This document shows positions 45,001 through 56,576 of a stretch of DNA of 64,000 bases, piece by piece; the first letter of the stretch is position 1, and every line of letters begins with the position of its first letter. A program made the translations under genes and the position numbers. The notes beneath the pieces were generated by a model. That model was given only the letters and a program-made list of their open reading frames with translations, ran no database searches and was not told the DNA's origin. Location: assembly GCF_002865645.1 (NCBI RefSeq), contig NW_020194619.1:124001-188000 (forward strand), read 5' to 3'. This DNA comes from Hyaloscypha bicolor E. Its lineage: Eukaryota > Ascomycota > Leotiomycetes > Helotiales > Hyaloscyphaceae.

Positions 45001-45366
45001 CTGAAGGCCGATGTTGATGGAAGTATGGACTTGGGAATCGGAGGGGAAATGAACGAGTCGATGCTCAGTATTGCGGATCCAAAGTTCTACGACGATTGCC
45101 TTGTTGATTCATTCGAGGACGTGGACGCGGACATGCTAGAGGAGATGTTGCCCAAGATGGGTTCGAAGAAGGATAAGTCTCGGACTTGGTCCGGAAGAGA
45201 CTGGGAGGGTTATAAGTCTGAACGGAGGAACAGGAACATGAGTTTTGGGTCGGTGTTTGTGAGGAGAAGCACAGATGATCATTGTTCAGAGTTGGAGGTT
45301 TTGGAGAAGGTCGAGAGGGAGAGAGTGTTGAAAGCAGCTGATGATGCTTGGGGAAGACGAAAGTAG
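42083..45366 (+). CDS. Uncharacterised low-complexity protein, 1055 aa
   Basis: Exons 42083-42753, 42810-43702 and 43763-45366. Junctions are in frame (SPLD|KGYDPLREYLKSL and DDSK|DLRASPVLD); introns are 56 and 60 nt with clear donors GTAAGT and GTAAGC. The protein is hydrophilic, Ser/Arg/Glu-rich and largely disordered. A helical basic-acidic block KSVTKRLKKHLSRDSALSKRHS is followed by EEEIDRRAELRRIRERRIREEL. Later comes a short PPDLPYPAIPLPYLSPLDKGYDPL motif, and a C-terminal third with coiled-coil segments (AEEYKKKFEERVAVKELVMDSWEAEMEAS) and an ordered part SIADPKFYDDCLVDSFEDVDADMLEEMLPKM. There is no membrane segment or catalytic motif. It resembles Leotiomycete/Pezizomycotina-specific proteins of unknown function; a scaffolding or nuclear role would be speculation. 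Confidence 0.78.
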
Positions 45367-45579
45367 GTTATTCTTGGGTATTGTTTAGTCCTCTTAGGGG
45401 TTCGAGTATCTAGAAGCTCGGACAGCGTTAGCAATCGTTATGGATGTAATTTCCTTAATGATTATCCGTCCCTCTGGTGGTGGAAAGGTCAGAGAATCAT
45501 CATTCAATGACATCGGTATGGTTTAACTTCTTCTTACTGTTTCTTTTCATGAAGAGAACTTAGATAGGTCCCAAACAAT

Positions 45580-46449
45580 TCAATCATCCAAATACAAACT
45601 TTCCACCAAAACCCAATCTCCTACCCCCTTCGTTACCAACCTCTCCAAAGCCTCCCTCTCACCCTTCTTAGCCGCCTCCCTCACCCTCGTACTACTGATT
45701 ATTTCTTCCCCTTCCTTCCTCCCTTCAACCATCCTAATCCTCCCCTCACTAACCCATTCTTTATTAGCCCCATCCCCATCCCGCTTCCCTACTTCAATAT
45801 CCTTCAAATACTCGTCTTGCTCGCCTCGCGTTCCCCAGTCATCATCCGCACGATATGTAACCAGTAACCGATGTTTCTCCAAAAAAGGATGAAGAGGCTG
45901 AAGCGTATGCGTTGGGGGATAGTACTTCGTCGACAGCAAACGAGTCAACGTATCATAGCCCAGGAGATGAACTTGTTGCGTTGAAACCGGATACAACCCC
46001 GACTGTTCTATCGATTTCGCCTTATCTGCAAAATAAGGGAGGTTCGTCACGCCGATGTCGATGCCGAGTCCTTCTACTTCCTGCTCCGTTTCTGATATGA
46101 GTGAGGAGGCAAAGATCTCCATCATAACGAGTCGTTGTTCGAAAGCAGCCGGTTTGGGGGCTTTATCTGCATTTTGGGTGGCTAGGAGGAGGAGAAGGCG
46201 TCTTGGTGTGGGTGCGGCGATTGGGTCTGAGAGGAGGGCAGCCTTGGCTATTCGCAGGTGCGCGAGAGTGGGTGGGTTGAAGGAACTGTCGAGGATGTAG
46301 AGGGTTTTTGGGGGCGGGACCCGGGAGGAGCGGAGAGATTTGAGGATTTGGAAATTGGATGGGGAGGAGGCGAAGGTATGCAGGGCTGAGTGGTAGGTTT
46401 GGAGTGCTGTGCGGAGCATTGGGTCGGTGGAGGGGGAGGGCGTGGTCAT
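45580..46449 (-). CDS. POF1: Nicotinamide-nucleotide adenylyltransferase-like protein (Pof1 family)
   Basis: Nucleotidyltransferase-fold protein of 289 aa without introns. The HxGH-type nucleotide-binding signature appears as DSSFNPPTLAHLRIA near residue 55. The second family motif ISSTRVREAAKKGE is near residue 252, where ISSTxxR contacts the triphosphate. LLLLLATQNADK and QQVHLLGYDTLTRLL are the expected middle beta-strand elements. Yeast Pof1 (YCL047C) belongs to this NMNAT-like group and has been linked to filamentation and protein quality control. Whether the enzyme makes NAD here is not shown by sequence. The gene is convergent with the 1055-aa gene (about 210 bp between stops) and divergent from the steroid-reductase-like gene. 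Confidence 0.82.
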   Translation of the reverse strand: MTTPSPSTDPMLRTALQTYHSALHTFASSPSNFQILKSLRSSRVPPPKTLYILDSSFNPPTLAHLRIAKAALLSDPIAAPTPRRLLLLLATQNADKAPKPAAFEQRLVMMEIFASSLISETEQEVEGLGIDIGVTNLPYFADKAKSIEQSGLYPVSTQQVHLLGYDTLTRLLSTKYYPPTHTLQPLHPFLEKHRLLVTYRADDDWGTRGEQDEYLKDIEVGKRDGDGANKEWVSEGRIRMVEGRKEGEEIISSTRVREAAKKGEREALERLVTKGVGDWVLVESLYLDD

Positions 46450-46843
46450 TGTTGGGATGGGGAGATCTCAATGAGAGTTGAAGTTGGAGGAGACAGATGA
46501 ACTAATGTGTTCATGAAGGACTAGAGTATGAGTTTCAACTTAATCGCCCAGGTACTGTGGCATTTTGACAATTGAAGAAACTGTTCCAAGGGTTGTAGAT
46601 GTTTGAGAAGATGGATTGACGTTGAAATACCAATCGGGATAAGGATAAGACGAGGCTGGGCTGGAAAGGCGGGTCGTATGCAAGGCTGAAAAGGGCGACG
46701 TTGCACAGACGAAAACTGGCCTTGGCTTCAACTGGTGACCTCATTGAGGCAATTACGCGCCGCAATTTAAAAAAAAACAAAACAACACTCCCATAAAATC
46801 TTCGCCTGCTTTCGAGCAGGCTGCACTCACAGAAATCATCAAC
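46450..46843. promoter_or_regulatory. Divergent region between the Pof1-like and steroid-reductase-like genes
   Basis: 394 bp between divergent ATGs, so it should contain both promoters. An inverted pair TGCTTTCGAGCAGG lies near 46807-46820, just before the plus-strand start; it may be chance. Confidence 0.4.
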
Positions 46844-47835
46844 ATGGCGCTCATCAAGAATTATATGCCTCCGTCAAGAGAGAACTGGGAGTGGGTTGTA
46901 TACCTGTTTCAATTCTTCCCAGTGGTATGAAACTCCCCTTTTCAGTGCGATCAGTAACTGACAACGACAGTTGGCAAGCTTACAGTGGGCCATCTCCTGG
47001 TATGGAGCTGGCAAGACATCTTCAAATAGTCGATTCAATATCCCGGGCAAAATCGCGTGGCTCACAATGGAGGCGCCAGGTTTTCTCACTCTTCTCTACA
47101 TCATGAACACGCTACCAGCAGAACAAGGCATCGCGTCACTCCCTTGGGAGAATAAGGTTATGGGAGCTCTCTTCGTACGTTTTCTCGGTCATAGATATGT
47201 TGCAGTGCTCATGAAATCTGCAGGTAATCCACTACATCTACCGCGCTATCATGACACCCTTCCTCAACCCCTCGATGTCCCCTATCCACCCTCTCGTTTG
47301 GCTCTTCGCCCTCACGTTCCAACTCTCAAATGGCACCTCCATCGGCTGCTGGCTCGGAGGCTACGGCCCCACAACCCGTGCAGAGTGGCAGAAAGAAGCA
47401 AACTTCAAAGCTGGCGGGCGCATAGTATTCGGTATAATGATCTGGGCTCTCGGACTCCTCACTAACATCTACCACGATGACGAGCTGCGAGAGATTCGCC
47501 GAGCGGCCGCACGGAATCAGAAGAAGAGGGCTGCGGAAGCGGACAGTAGTACGGGGAAAGGAAAGAGCGGTGAGAAGGGCGTGGATAAGGTTTACATGAT
47601 TCCGCAGAACGGGCTGTTCACTTGGATTCTGTATCCGCATTATTTGTGTGAGTGGATTGAGTGGGGAGGTTTCTGGATTGTTGGGGGCTGGGGCTGTGTC
47701 CCTGCCAGGAATTTTCTGGTCAATGAGATTACAGCCATGCTGCCGAGAGCAGTCTCGGGGAAGCAGTGGTACATTGAGAGATTTGGGAAGGAGAAGGTTG
47801 GGAATAGGAAGGCAATTATTCCTGGAATTCTGTGA
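46844..47835 (+). CDS. 3-oxo-5-alpha-steroid 4-dehydrogenase (SRD5A)-family membrane reductase
   Basis: Exons 46844-46924, 46971-47174 and 47224-47835 encode 298 aa. The family reduces C=C bonds adjacent to carbonyls in steroids or lipids with NADPH in the ER membrane. Hydrophobic helices recur: WVVYLFQFFPV, GFLTLLYIMNT, SPIHPLVWLFALTFQL and IVFGIMIWALGLLTNIYHDDELR. The C-terminal catalytic/NADPH part reads YMIPQNGLFTWILYPHYLCEWIEWGGFWI, which closely follows the SRD5A1/2 pattern (IPxGxLFxxVxxPxYxxExxEW). Position of introns: after FFPV and after GALF, the latter leading to VIHYIYRAIMTPFL, again a family landmark. The physiological substrate in fungi is unknown; ergosterol-pathway or sphingolipid substrates are conceivable. 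It is not Tsc13 or Dfg10 by motif. Confidence 0.85.
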
Positions 47836-48073
47836 GAGGTGTCATACAGGAAAAGGACTTGGCTGCTTTTGGGTGGCATCATCACAGCGGGGTAATGGGA
47901 ATTAATAGTAATGAGGATGGGTGTATTTTCATTATTGCATCAGCGGCGGTATAAAAGGGATTGTAGCGACAGTAAACTCCAAATTGAAATAATAGCAGAC
48001 CAACAGAGTCATTCACAATCATTAATATAACCCATTAAACATAGGTTGCAGTCTGACTTCCATCCCATGACAT

Positions 48074-49719
48074 TTAGCGGGAGTGTCGGCTTCCAGGCCG
48101 TCGAGTGGCTCTTGCCTGTCGTCTCTCGACCAACTCAGCTCGCTTTTGCTCGCTCTTGGTTGGATCATTCTTGTCATCGCCATCTTGTCCTGGATTTGCC
48201 ATCTCATACTCAAGCATCTTGATGAACTTGTAGAAGAAGACAGCGATGAGCGACCCGAGAATTGGTCCGACCCCTAGGAAGAAATCAGTAAGCGTTATGG
48301 ATGCGTGGCAGAGTGCGACTTACAGTAGATCCAATGGTCATGATCGAAGATGCCGGTCACAACACAAGGACCGAAACTTCTTGCTGGATTGAGTGAACCG
48401 CCAGTATAAAAGACACCAACCATTTCAGCGATGAATAGAGCAAGTCCAATGCCGACTGGCGCGATGAATGTAGCTTTGTGCTTCTCCTTTGCAAGCATAA
48501 AAATGGTGAAGACGAGTTCAGCGGTCAAGATTGCCTCGATGAACACTCCCTGCACCAAACTGGTACCTCCGGCGAGCGTCGTCCTAACATTGAACTTGGC
48601 AGGGAACAGGCCAATAACCATGCCAGAGGCGGCTATACTGCCAGCAATTTGGGCAACGAAAAGACAAATCGCTCTGACAATTGGAAGTGCACCGACGAGC
48701 ACCATTCCGAGTGTGACGGCGGGATTGAACAAGCCTCCTGAGATACGGAAGAAGATCCATACGTTCACCATCAGGGAGAAGCCAAAAATGACCGAGATGT
48801 AGAGGTAAACGGAGACGTTGAAGCCTGTTGCTGCTCCTGATGTTGTGTTGCTCGTGTTTGAGGAGGAGTCGGAAGCGGCAGATTGGATGTTTGCGACTTG
48901 GGTGCCTGCAAAGGCAAAGAAAAGAAACATAGTCGTGCCAACGAACTCTCCAATTGTTGCGACGAAATCTCGTCTCTATTAGCAAGAGAACCTTTGAAAG
49001 ACGGAATGAGACTTACGATTCTTGACGCCACTGTTCATCCACTGTGTCCATGGAAGCCTCAGGACTTCGGTTCTCTCTTCTGGACTCAGACTCTTGAAGT
49101 CAATTGTGCCTCTGGCCTGCCCGCCTCTGTGGGCATCATAGTTGTAACCATCGACACTGTCTTCATCGCTGATCCGCTTCTTCTCTGCAAACGAATCCTC
49201 TCTGCCTCTTTCAAGGTCACGGTCATATCTTGACTCCTCGAAGTAAGCCTTCGAAGCTGACGATGGCCCTCTTTCCCAGCCTTCAATGTTGCGGTAAGTC
49301 CGTGGTGGCCGGGATCGTTCCTGAGAATCAGGGTGAGGAGCGTACTCGTCTCGTCGTGACCATCCACGTTCCTCATCACGGTAGTACCCATCATCTCTGG
49401 ATCTCAATGGCCGTCGAGAACCACCGTCTACTGAGACACTGGGTCGAGGAAGGTCGTAATCTCCTCCGGAGTGTCGTCGAGTAGGATTTTGGCTGGGTCT
49501 GCGTCTAAGCCCTGCTCCTCGAAAGTCTTCGGGGTTGCCAGAAGAGTATGGAAGGTCAATGGGTGTGCGTTCCGGCGAGTATGCAAGGCGCTTAGAGGGT
49601 TGGTAGGAACGACCGGGGGAGTTCGGGAGTATTGGAGAATTGGGACGCTTAATGAGTTCTCCATCTGAGGTCTTGCTGCCATAGTGCAGAGGCAGCTCGC
49701 TGGGCCCGTCTCCCTGCAT
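48074..49719 (-). CDS. Aquaporin with a ~235-residue N-terminal extension
   Basis: Membrane water/solute channel of the MIP family, 515 aa. Exons 49017-49719, 48324-48968 and 48074-48273. Exon 1 encodes a long hydrophilic, Arg/Ser/Tyr-rich cytosolic N-terminus ending RLPWTQWMNSGVKN. Exons 2-3 encode the six-helix channel: HFVATIGEFVGTTMFLFFAFAG, first NPA in FNPAVTLG, second in LNPARSFGP, with the following Arg of the selectivity filter. The C-terminal tail is basic. Choice of acceptor in intron 1 matters: using AG at 48969-48970 gives KN|HFVATIGEF in frame, while two nearer AGs (48976-48977 and 48974-48975) would shift the frame. Intact NPA boxes and the absence of an extended loop suggest an orthodox aquaporin rather than an Fps1-type glycerol channel. 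Confidence 0.88.
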
Positions 49720-52329
49720 TTCGACTTAGAATTCGGGGGGTGGGAGCTGTTCAGGGATCCAAGTGTTGGATGGACGTCTCCTTAGTGCTTTCTCCGTGAT
49801 GGTCGATGAATATGTCCGACTTGGGACGATAAGGTGTGTCTGAAGGTAGGGTTGATTGATTGCTGCGAGTTGAGAGATACAGAAGATGGGATATCTTGGA
49901 AGGTATTATAGCCGTTTCATCTGCACTTCCTAGCCATAAACCACCTTCGTCATCTCATCACGAACGTTCCGGCCGCTCGTAGTTTTCTCTCTTTGGTAAA
50001 GTGAACTCACGTCCAGCCACCGACGTGCCACGAGCCTCCTCCATTTCACCTCACCTAGGATGGGATGCATAACAATGCCTGAAAATATTAGATGTATTAT
50101 ATGGAACGAAAAGCAAAATATCGGAATTGTGAGCATCAATGGCTGGTATGATGGAGCCCAACGTCGTGGTCCAGGGTACTACCCTGGTGCAAATCAATGC
50201 AGGTCAACGTGTAACCTGGGACACGATGCCATCCTGAAGTCTAGACAACTTCCAAAGTGTAGTCGAGGTAGGCACGGACTTTGAAACAGGAATAAATATG
50301 GAAAGATGACGTCAATGGAGATGTCAAATGGGAATGGGATGAGACGGTATGCGAATGTGTAGTGTTGAAACGCGAAAATGGTTCTTTTTCCGATGGGTAT
50401 ACGAGGGCATTTAAGGTTCTCCCCGGGATGAACCTCGCTCTCGCTGAAGCGAGACTTCGTAAAAGCTTCTCTGAGTGGACTGTCGCCAACCTCGCTGCGA
50501 CGACTTCTGTGGTGGTGATGTGAGATGGCTGACCTTGAGGTCAGATCTTGGAGAGATCTCGGGAGAGGAGAAACAGTCCGTAGAGATCGGGATCCAGTTG
50601 GGCAGGCTGCATCAAACAACGCCTTCGGCTGTCGACGGTCAATCCCTCTCGGAACGTTTCCGAGCGACAATGCATAGGAAATGGACTTGATGAGAAAAAA
50701 GAGACTTCCAATCGCTTGAACTGTTGAAGTAAATGATGGTGCCCATATGGGAACAGGTCTACGAGGCGGGAGGTTGGTGGTGATAGTGATAATGAAGGTG
50801 GAGGTTGGGCAAATCACGTGCGATGCCAGCACCTGACTCCAATCGCGGCCCCTTTCTAAGCGAAGGTTCGAGTCATGTAATCCACTTCAGCATTTCAGGA
50901 GACTGTAAAGTGCTAAGCTTTGAATTTGGTTTATACACCAATATGACGAGATTTCCACCACCAATTTTCCACCACCAACATTAGAGGAAGATTCCCAGCT
51001 AACAGAACACCACCACATGAGTATCTTAACAGACCGTACTTCCATGCAAACATCAGATTGCACACAAACCTTGCGCCAGTACTCTAGAAGCGATGGGTTA
51101 GTATCTAAGGAATAGTTCTGGTTTTGAGTTGTGTGGCAAAGTTCCAGAAACGGTGGTTCACAGGATTAGACAAGCCAGGTAAGGTGGTTGATATTAATCT
51201 GAGATGAAAACTTGATTCTCAATGTCCCAGAGCTTGTCACACATTGAAGCAATGTGCAAAAAAAACTCGAAAGCCGAAATCCACTTGCGATGGAAAGTCA
51301 GATAAATTCATGGATACTATTCATTGGAGAAATCTTAGTCAAAACACATTGATCTTTCGAACATTGAGTGCCACGTCCAACACAATCTCCAGCTAAAATT
51401 GAGATGGAAACCTTTCGAGTTTCACCTTAGGTAAACCTCATAACTTGGAATCTTGAGGGAGGTTGGGGATATTTAGCACCCCAGTACGGATTTGCTAATG
51501 TGCGACCCTCTCTACCATTTCCTCTTCATCGTGTTCAAGTTGTAAGTGAGTAGTGTGAATTGCAGAAGAGATAATAAGCGGAGACCTGAGTCTTTTCTGG
51601 ACGCAGAAGACCATTCTCCCTGATTGTAGTTTGTAACAGATTTGGAGATAGAAGCCGAATATGAGATTAATACTTACCCAACGAACAGTAGTAGGGTAGG
51701 TTGGGGTGCCCGTTTTCTAGAATGTTGTCTTCCGAGATTGCAGCAAAAGAATATAGGCCGAGTGGGGCGCCTCAGACTCGAGCCCCAATAGACGACGGCA
51801 GCGATTCGGTGTACAGTTCTATTTCCAATTGAAATCTCGCCAGTGGTTTGTCTGAGCTGCGCCAGTGAAACACTCCACAAGATGTGAGTATTTCGCGATG
51901 TCTGCCTCCAAGGGGATTAGAGTTTTCGGCAACCACCAGAAGACAGGAAGCATATTGAGCAAATGATGGAAGTAACTACCAACACTGTGATGATGGCTTT
52001 TCGGAAACCATAATCGCACTTGCCATATTGTAAACGTAAACAGAGCTAGCAGAACAGAGCCATCTTCCCCTTTGTGCATCTTCTCCTCTGCATCAACAGT
52101 CACCTCCCGCAGCACTCACTCCATCTGCGATGCTGCTGTATAATTAAATCGTGCCTGCAACTGACAGGCACCACACCGATACTCCACTGAAATCGTTCAG
52201 CAGTTGGTAAGACCTTACTCAATGATGTAGTCTTGCGAAGAGTTCCTGACTCCACTCGCGCAGGCTGCACGACGAATGGAACACGACACTCAATGATCCT
52301 CAATCAGCTGCGCATCTACAGCACTCACT
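49720..52329. other. Gene-poor region upstream of the aquaporin
   Basis: Contains the aquaporin promoter and about 2.5 kb without a believable gene. Long minus-strand frames near 50.2-50.8 kb look random in composition. A duplicated TTTCCACCACCAA occurs at about 50950-50980. Confidence 0.45.
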
Positions 52330-53870
52330 GGTAACTCATCATCGATCGCTAGATGGTTCTTTCGAGTTGATCTCAGAACACCGAGCAAGAGCCGTCCTCA
52401 ACACGGAATGCATCGCGACCTTGGGACTGTTCTCTCTCGAACAACATCGTCGATCAACTATGCGCAACCCAAATGAACTACCAATGGGCTGTCCTGCGTA
52501 GACAAGCAAGCTGGGAAATGTATTTGTCTCCCTCTCCGTGTCTCGATTTGGTGATGGACACAATAAGCCACGCGCCTGCTTGTGGTGATATTTTGTTGCC
52601 GTCCTGCTGGAACAAGTCTGATCTCAAGACCAGTTCACTGATACATGCTGTTGGTTTCATTCAAGTACTGACGCTTTAAAGACATAGGAATTATCTTTTG
52701 AACGCCGACGATTGACCTCGGATTGCGACGAAGAGAATCCGCATACGAGATACCGCATACTCTCCTCTGGGTCAATCTCATCATCGATCAAGGGTTGTCG
52801 TTCTGTACGCAAACCCGCTGAGGCCGGTTAAGGATCCATTGCATAGACACTAGACCAGGAAAGTTACTTCTTTCCCCCACTGTATTCCAAAAATACAAAT
52901 GATGAACCTTGCGCAGCCTGCTTGCACAGTTCCAATGGAACAATTATTATATGCCGTCACATAGGACATGTCTGATTCCAAGTTTAATCCCAGGGTACAT
53001 TCTCTTATTGTCTTTCAGAAGCTGACGCCTTAAATGGACAGTAGTTGTGTTGTTCGAACTCTCCGAATTGGCCTCAGCTTACGACCGAAGAGACGCTCTG
53101 CATACGAGATACCGAGTAGTAACTTCTGGGTCCAGTTCATCATCGGCCGAGGCTTGTTGTAATGTATGCATGCCCGAAGAGCGACGTGGAGTCAATTGAG
53201 TAGCGTAGGTAAGCAAACCAGGCAATCTTTCCTTTTCTTTCCGGGTCACAACTGCCCTAGGTGATGAAATGGCCAACCGACATGATGAAGTGCTAAGAAC
53301 TATGTTGTACTGCCATACTCTGATTTTCAGATCCAAATCTCACTCCATACACACCTATGTTGAATTTCAGATGCTGACGCTTTGAAAAGACAGGGACAGT
53401 GTACAGGAGAAGCTTCTCGGACAGACCTCAGAATTGTGGTGACTGAAGAGACGATCCCTATCCGAGATACCGAATCGTCCCTTGTTGGTCGTTTTCATCA
53501 TCGATCAAGTTTTGTTATCCGCAGAGCGAATACGCCCTGGTGCGTAGGCATAGACCAGGAAGTCTTTTCTTACTTTTTGTGCCCCAATTTGTCCCAAATG
53601 ATGAAACCGCCCAGTTATCCCTTATGAAATTCTAAACACGGTGTTTAAACCGGCAAACTCTGATTTTGAAATCCAATTACTGTCGGTGCATGCTGTTATG
53701 TCTTTCAGAAGCTGACGCCATTGAGTAGATAAGACGAGGGTGCAGACAACAGAATTGACCTCAGGTTGAGACCGAAGAGACCCTCCACATACGAGATGCG
53801 AAGCACTCTTTCTTGGTCGATTTCCTCATTGATCAATGGATGCGCGGAGGTTGAATGGCATGTTGAGAAT
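52330..53870. repeat. Degenerate tandem array, period about 340-355 bp
   Basis: At least three clear full units begin near 52667, 53022 and 53370, a further partial unit begins near 53709, and a more diverged copy lies about 52330-52666. Each starts with a (G/T)CTGACGC(C/T)TT-like phrase preceded by TTTCAG in most copies. Each then carries a GACCTC..GAAGAGA..CATACGAGATACCG block, a TC(A/C)TCATCGATCAA block, and an A(G)ACCAGGAA..TGATGAA(A/C)C block. Units differ by substitutions and small indels. The core translates to a similar peptide (SAYEIP..W..FIIDQG) in several copies, but only some copies are open. No transposase or terminal repeat is seen. Confidence 0.78.
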
Positions 53871-56576
53871 AAATGAGTACTTGGTTGGTAGAGTTTTCCA
53901 CTTGCAGACATGCACCAGAGGTGTCACTCAGAGCTGATCTTTTTTCTCAGCAGAACAACGAGACCAATTCAGTGCTGGAATTCCGTCGTAACATGCGGCA
54001 CTTCAAACAAGCTGATGCAAAACGGACATTGCGGAGTTGGAAAGCGGGAAGCCTCAGAGATGGACGCATGAAACACAGATTGAGCTGGAGCAGGAGATGC
54101 AGATTGTTCAGATTTGGCTTGGCGAGCAAGAGTGAAAACAGGAACAAAGTCGGGGGGAAATGAGATCAGAAGAAGCGGTGAAGCTGTTGAAGGTTACAAG
54201 CTGGGAAAAGACAAACTCGCAGAGCAAATGAAGTCGCATCAATGGAAACGAAAGTAAAAGTCGAACATGGAGACATTTGAAGGCACAGAAACGATGTGAA
54301 CTGAGCAATAACAAGAAAAGAGGAAGTTTGCTTCTGAACCTATTTACGAGGCGTTGCCCTTCGATGGAACTACTCGCTTGATGGGACGCTTTCCCTGATC
54401 GCGAGCCAGAATGATTCTGGAGTGAAATTGTTTGATTTTCAATACATACCATGAGGGTTTCAGTTCAGAAGTAAATATCGCGCTCGTCCAGGAAGGGAAT
54501 TCGTTCGCTTTCTGGTGTCTGGTCCGCTCCTCTTAATTAATCTGATGACATCATTCCCGAGTTATTTGAGGTATCGCGGAGGGTTGAGCCCTAGCCTGGC
54601 TAACCTTCTGGAAGGACGTGTCTCCAAACCGAGGCGCCAAGCAAGGCGCCAAGCAAGGCTAAAGGATATCTCCGATGAGGGATCAGAAGGGCTTGTCAGA
54701 TGAAACTCTCGGCAACCCTAATTGGAATATCTATGGAGCTCGGCCGATTTCAGAAGGCTGCGCCTTGAAATTGAGTTCATGCAGAACGGAAGCGCGGGGT
54801 ACTTGCGAGGATGAGAAAGAGGTGTGTGGGGTGAGAGTTCTCGTATCCATGTCGAGTCTCATTCGAGTGGGATGGTTGTGATGACAACCCGTCAACCCGA
54901 AATTCCTGACCTTTCGGGATACATCGATGTTCGGGCCACAATCCCACAATCATGCGGTGCGATGTTCAGCAACGCTCTCAGATGACGGGAATAGCATCAT
55001 GAGAGCTACCTGACAGTGCAAGCTTCCGTGAGCTGGAATGCAAACCGGACTCCAAGGTTGAGGTCATCCAGGGGTTCAGATACTTGGCACTGTGGCTGTC
55101 GTGGCCTGCCAATGAAAAGTTCTCACGTCGTGCAGAAGCCCCGTTTCAGGATGCCTCTGTGCGGCTGCAAAAATCCACACTTTTCGGACGGATTGACCAG
55201 TCAGTGGTCAGAGAGGCCTGGGGGGTCATCACGATGTGACCCAGGAACCGAACCAGGAATCTTGAAGTTCAAGGTCTTGAGGAGAGACAGCTGAAAGAAA
55301 CAAATATCGAAGTTTTCGAGGTTTTAACTTGTAGTTACGAGGTATGATCGATTGTTCTAAATCGAGTGCCGGGCGGAAGGCGCCGAGCCAGAAGTAACGG
55401 TCCAGGGGAAAGCTGATCACTTGTCGAGTGCAGACCAGTTATGCACCTGGATAGTTGGCGTGGTGGTGCACCGAATCACACTTGGTTGAGGCGTGGAGAT
55501 CTGGCAGGCTTGGTCTCAGTCCCGGCCTCTCGACTGTGGGATAATTTCCGGGTCGTCATCATCGCCAGCGGGCCTGTTGATCTCAATAGTAGATCAGGGG
55601 CAACGAATTCGGGATGCTTTCTGGAGAGCTCCATCTCACCGAGACTTGCGGGAGTCGGTCCACGAGACAACGGAGCTCGAGATGTTTGTGTTTCTGATTC
55701 TTCGTCCAACTCTCCCCTCTGCGCCGTCGCTGGCTGTGTTCTCGCGGGTGTCTCCCAGTCGCTGGCGCGGTTCATCGGTTCGTCCGATGGTGTTTCACGA
55801 CTTGGCCAACCAGTTGTGGTTGGAACAAAATGGTCCAGGTACCTGACGATCCACCGCCGACCACCACACAGAAACACACGCCCGTTGGCGGGCCATCTGC
55901 AAGCCGAAACGCCAATCAGCTGTCCCGAAGCCCCCGGCGCGTTAAGCGAGCCCCCTAATCAGCCTGTTAGCTCGACAAGGGAAGCCACCTCCCGCGCCTC
56001 TCGATCGCCTCTTGCGCCCACAGCCTCTCTCCGTTGACCCAAACACCAGGTCCACCAGGTCTGGCGAGTCTTGAGCTCCGCGCTCCGCGCTCCTCTCCTG
56101 TGCCTGCATCATGGAAGTGTCGTGCCATGCCATGCCCATGCCCATGCCCTGGCCGCTGGCGGCGCCTGCGCGGGTCCTGATTTAGCTCCTTGACCCTTGC
56201 TCATTCGTAATCCGCACACCTCTTCTGTCTGCCGTATCCCTTGAATTCCCTCTCTCCTCTTCTTCTCTCCACCAAGATCTATCTTGATAACTACGCTCTT
56301 TACAGTCGTTTTCTGCTTAGAGTTTCTTTCTCTTTTCCAACCTTCAGTCCTTCTTTCCTGAGAGATTCTACTGCGAAATCGACTTTCGCTCATTTTCACT
56401 GTGCATATTCTCGAGATTCTCGTCACCACGGCCCCAACGACCATACAACGAGGACGACACTCATTGAAGACTATTGTTATAGGATTGGGAAAGCATTGAT
56501 TGCTTAGGAGCGTTGAAAGAGAGAATAACTTCAAACCGCCAACACCTCATCCTTTGAATCGATCACCATATCCAAA
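53871..56576. other. Gene-poor region upstream of the secreted-protein gene
   Basis: About 2.7 kb without a recognisable gene. The last 500 bp (about 56.1-56.57 kb) are C/T-rich and are probably the promoter and 5' leader of the gene at 56577. A CATGCC(CATGCC) repeat lies near 56128-56150, and GGCGCCAAGCAA is directly duplicated near 54632-54658. Confidence 0.45.

Noticed and set aside
48969..49020. Apparent frameshift between aquaporin exons 1 and 2
   Set aside because: Using the third AG (48969-48970) restores the frame and the family sequence KN|HFVA, so the gene is intact.
50194..50832. 212-codon minus-strand frame upstream of the aquaporin
   Set aside because: Amino-acid pattern is that of CT-rich noncoding DNA and no homologous family is recognisable.
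50855..50880. GGTTCGAGTC string as a tRNA T-arm
   Set aside because: No matching acceptor, D or anticodon stems can be formed around it.
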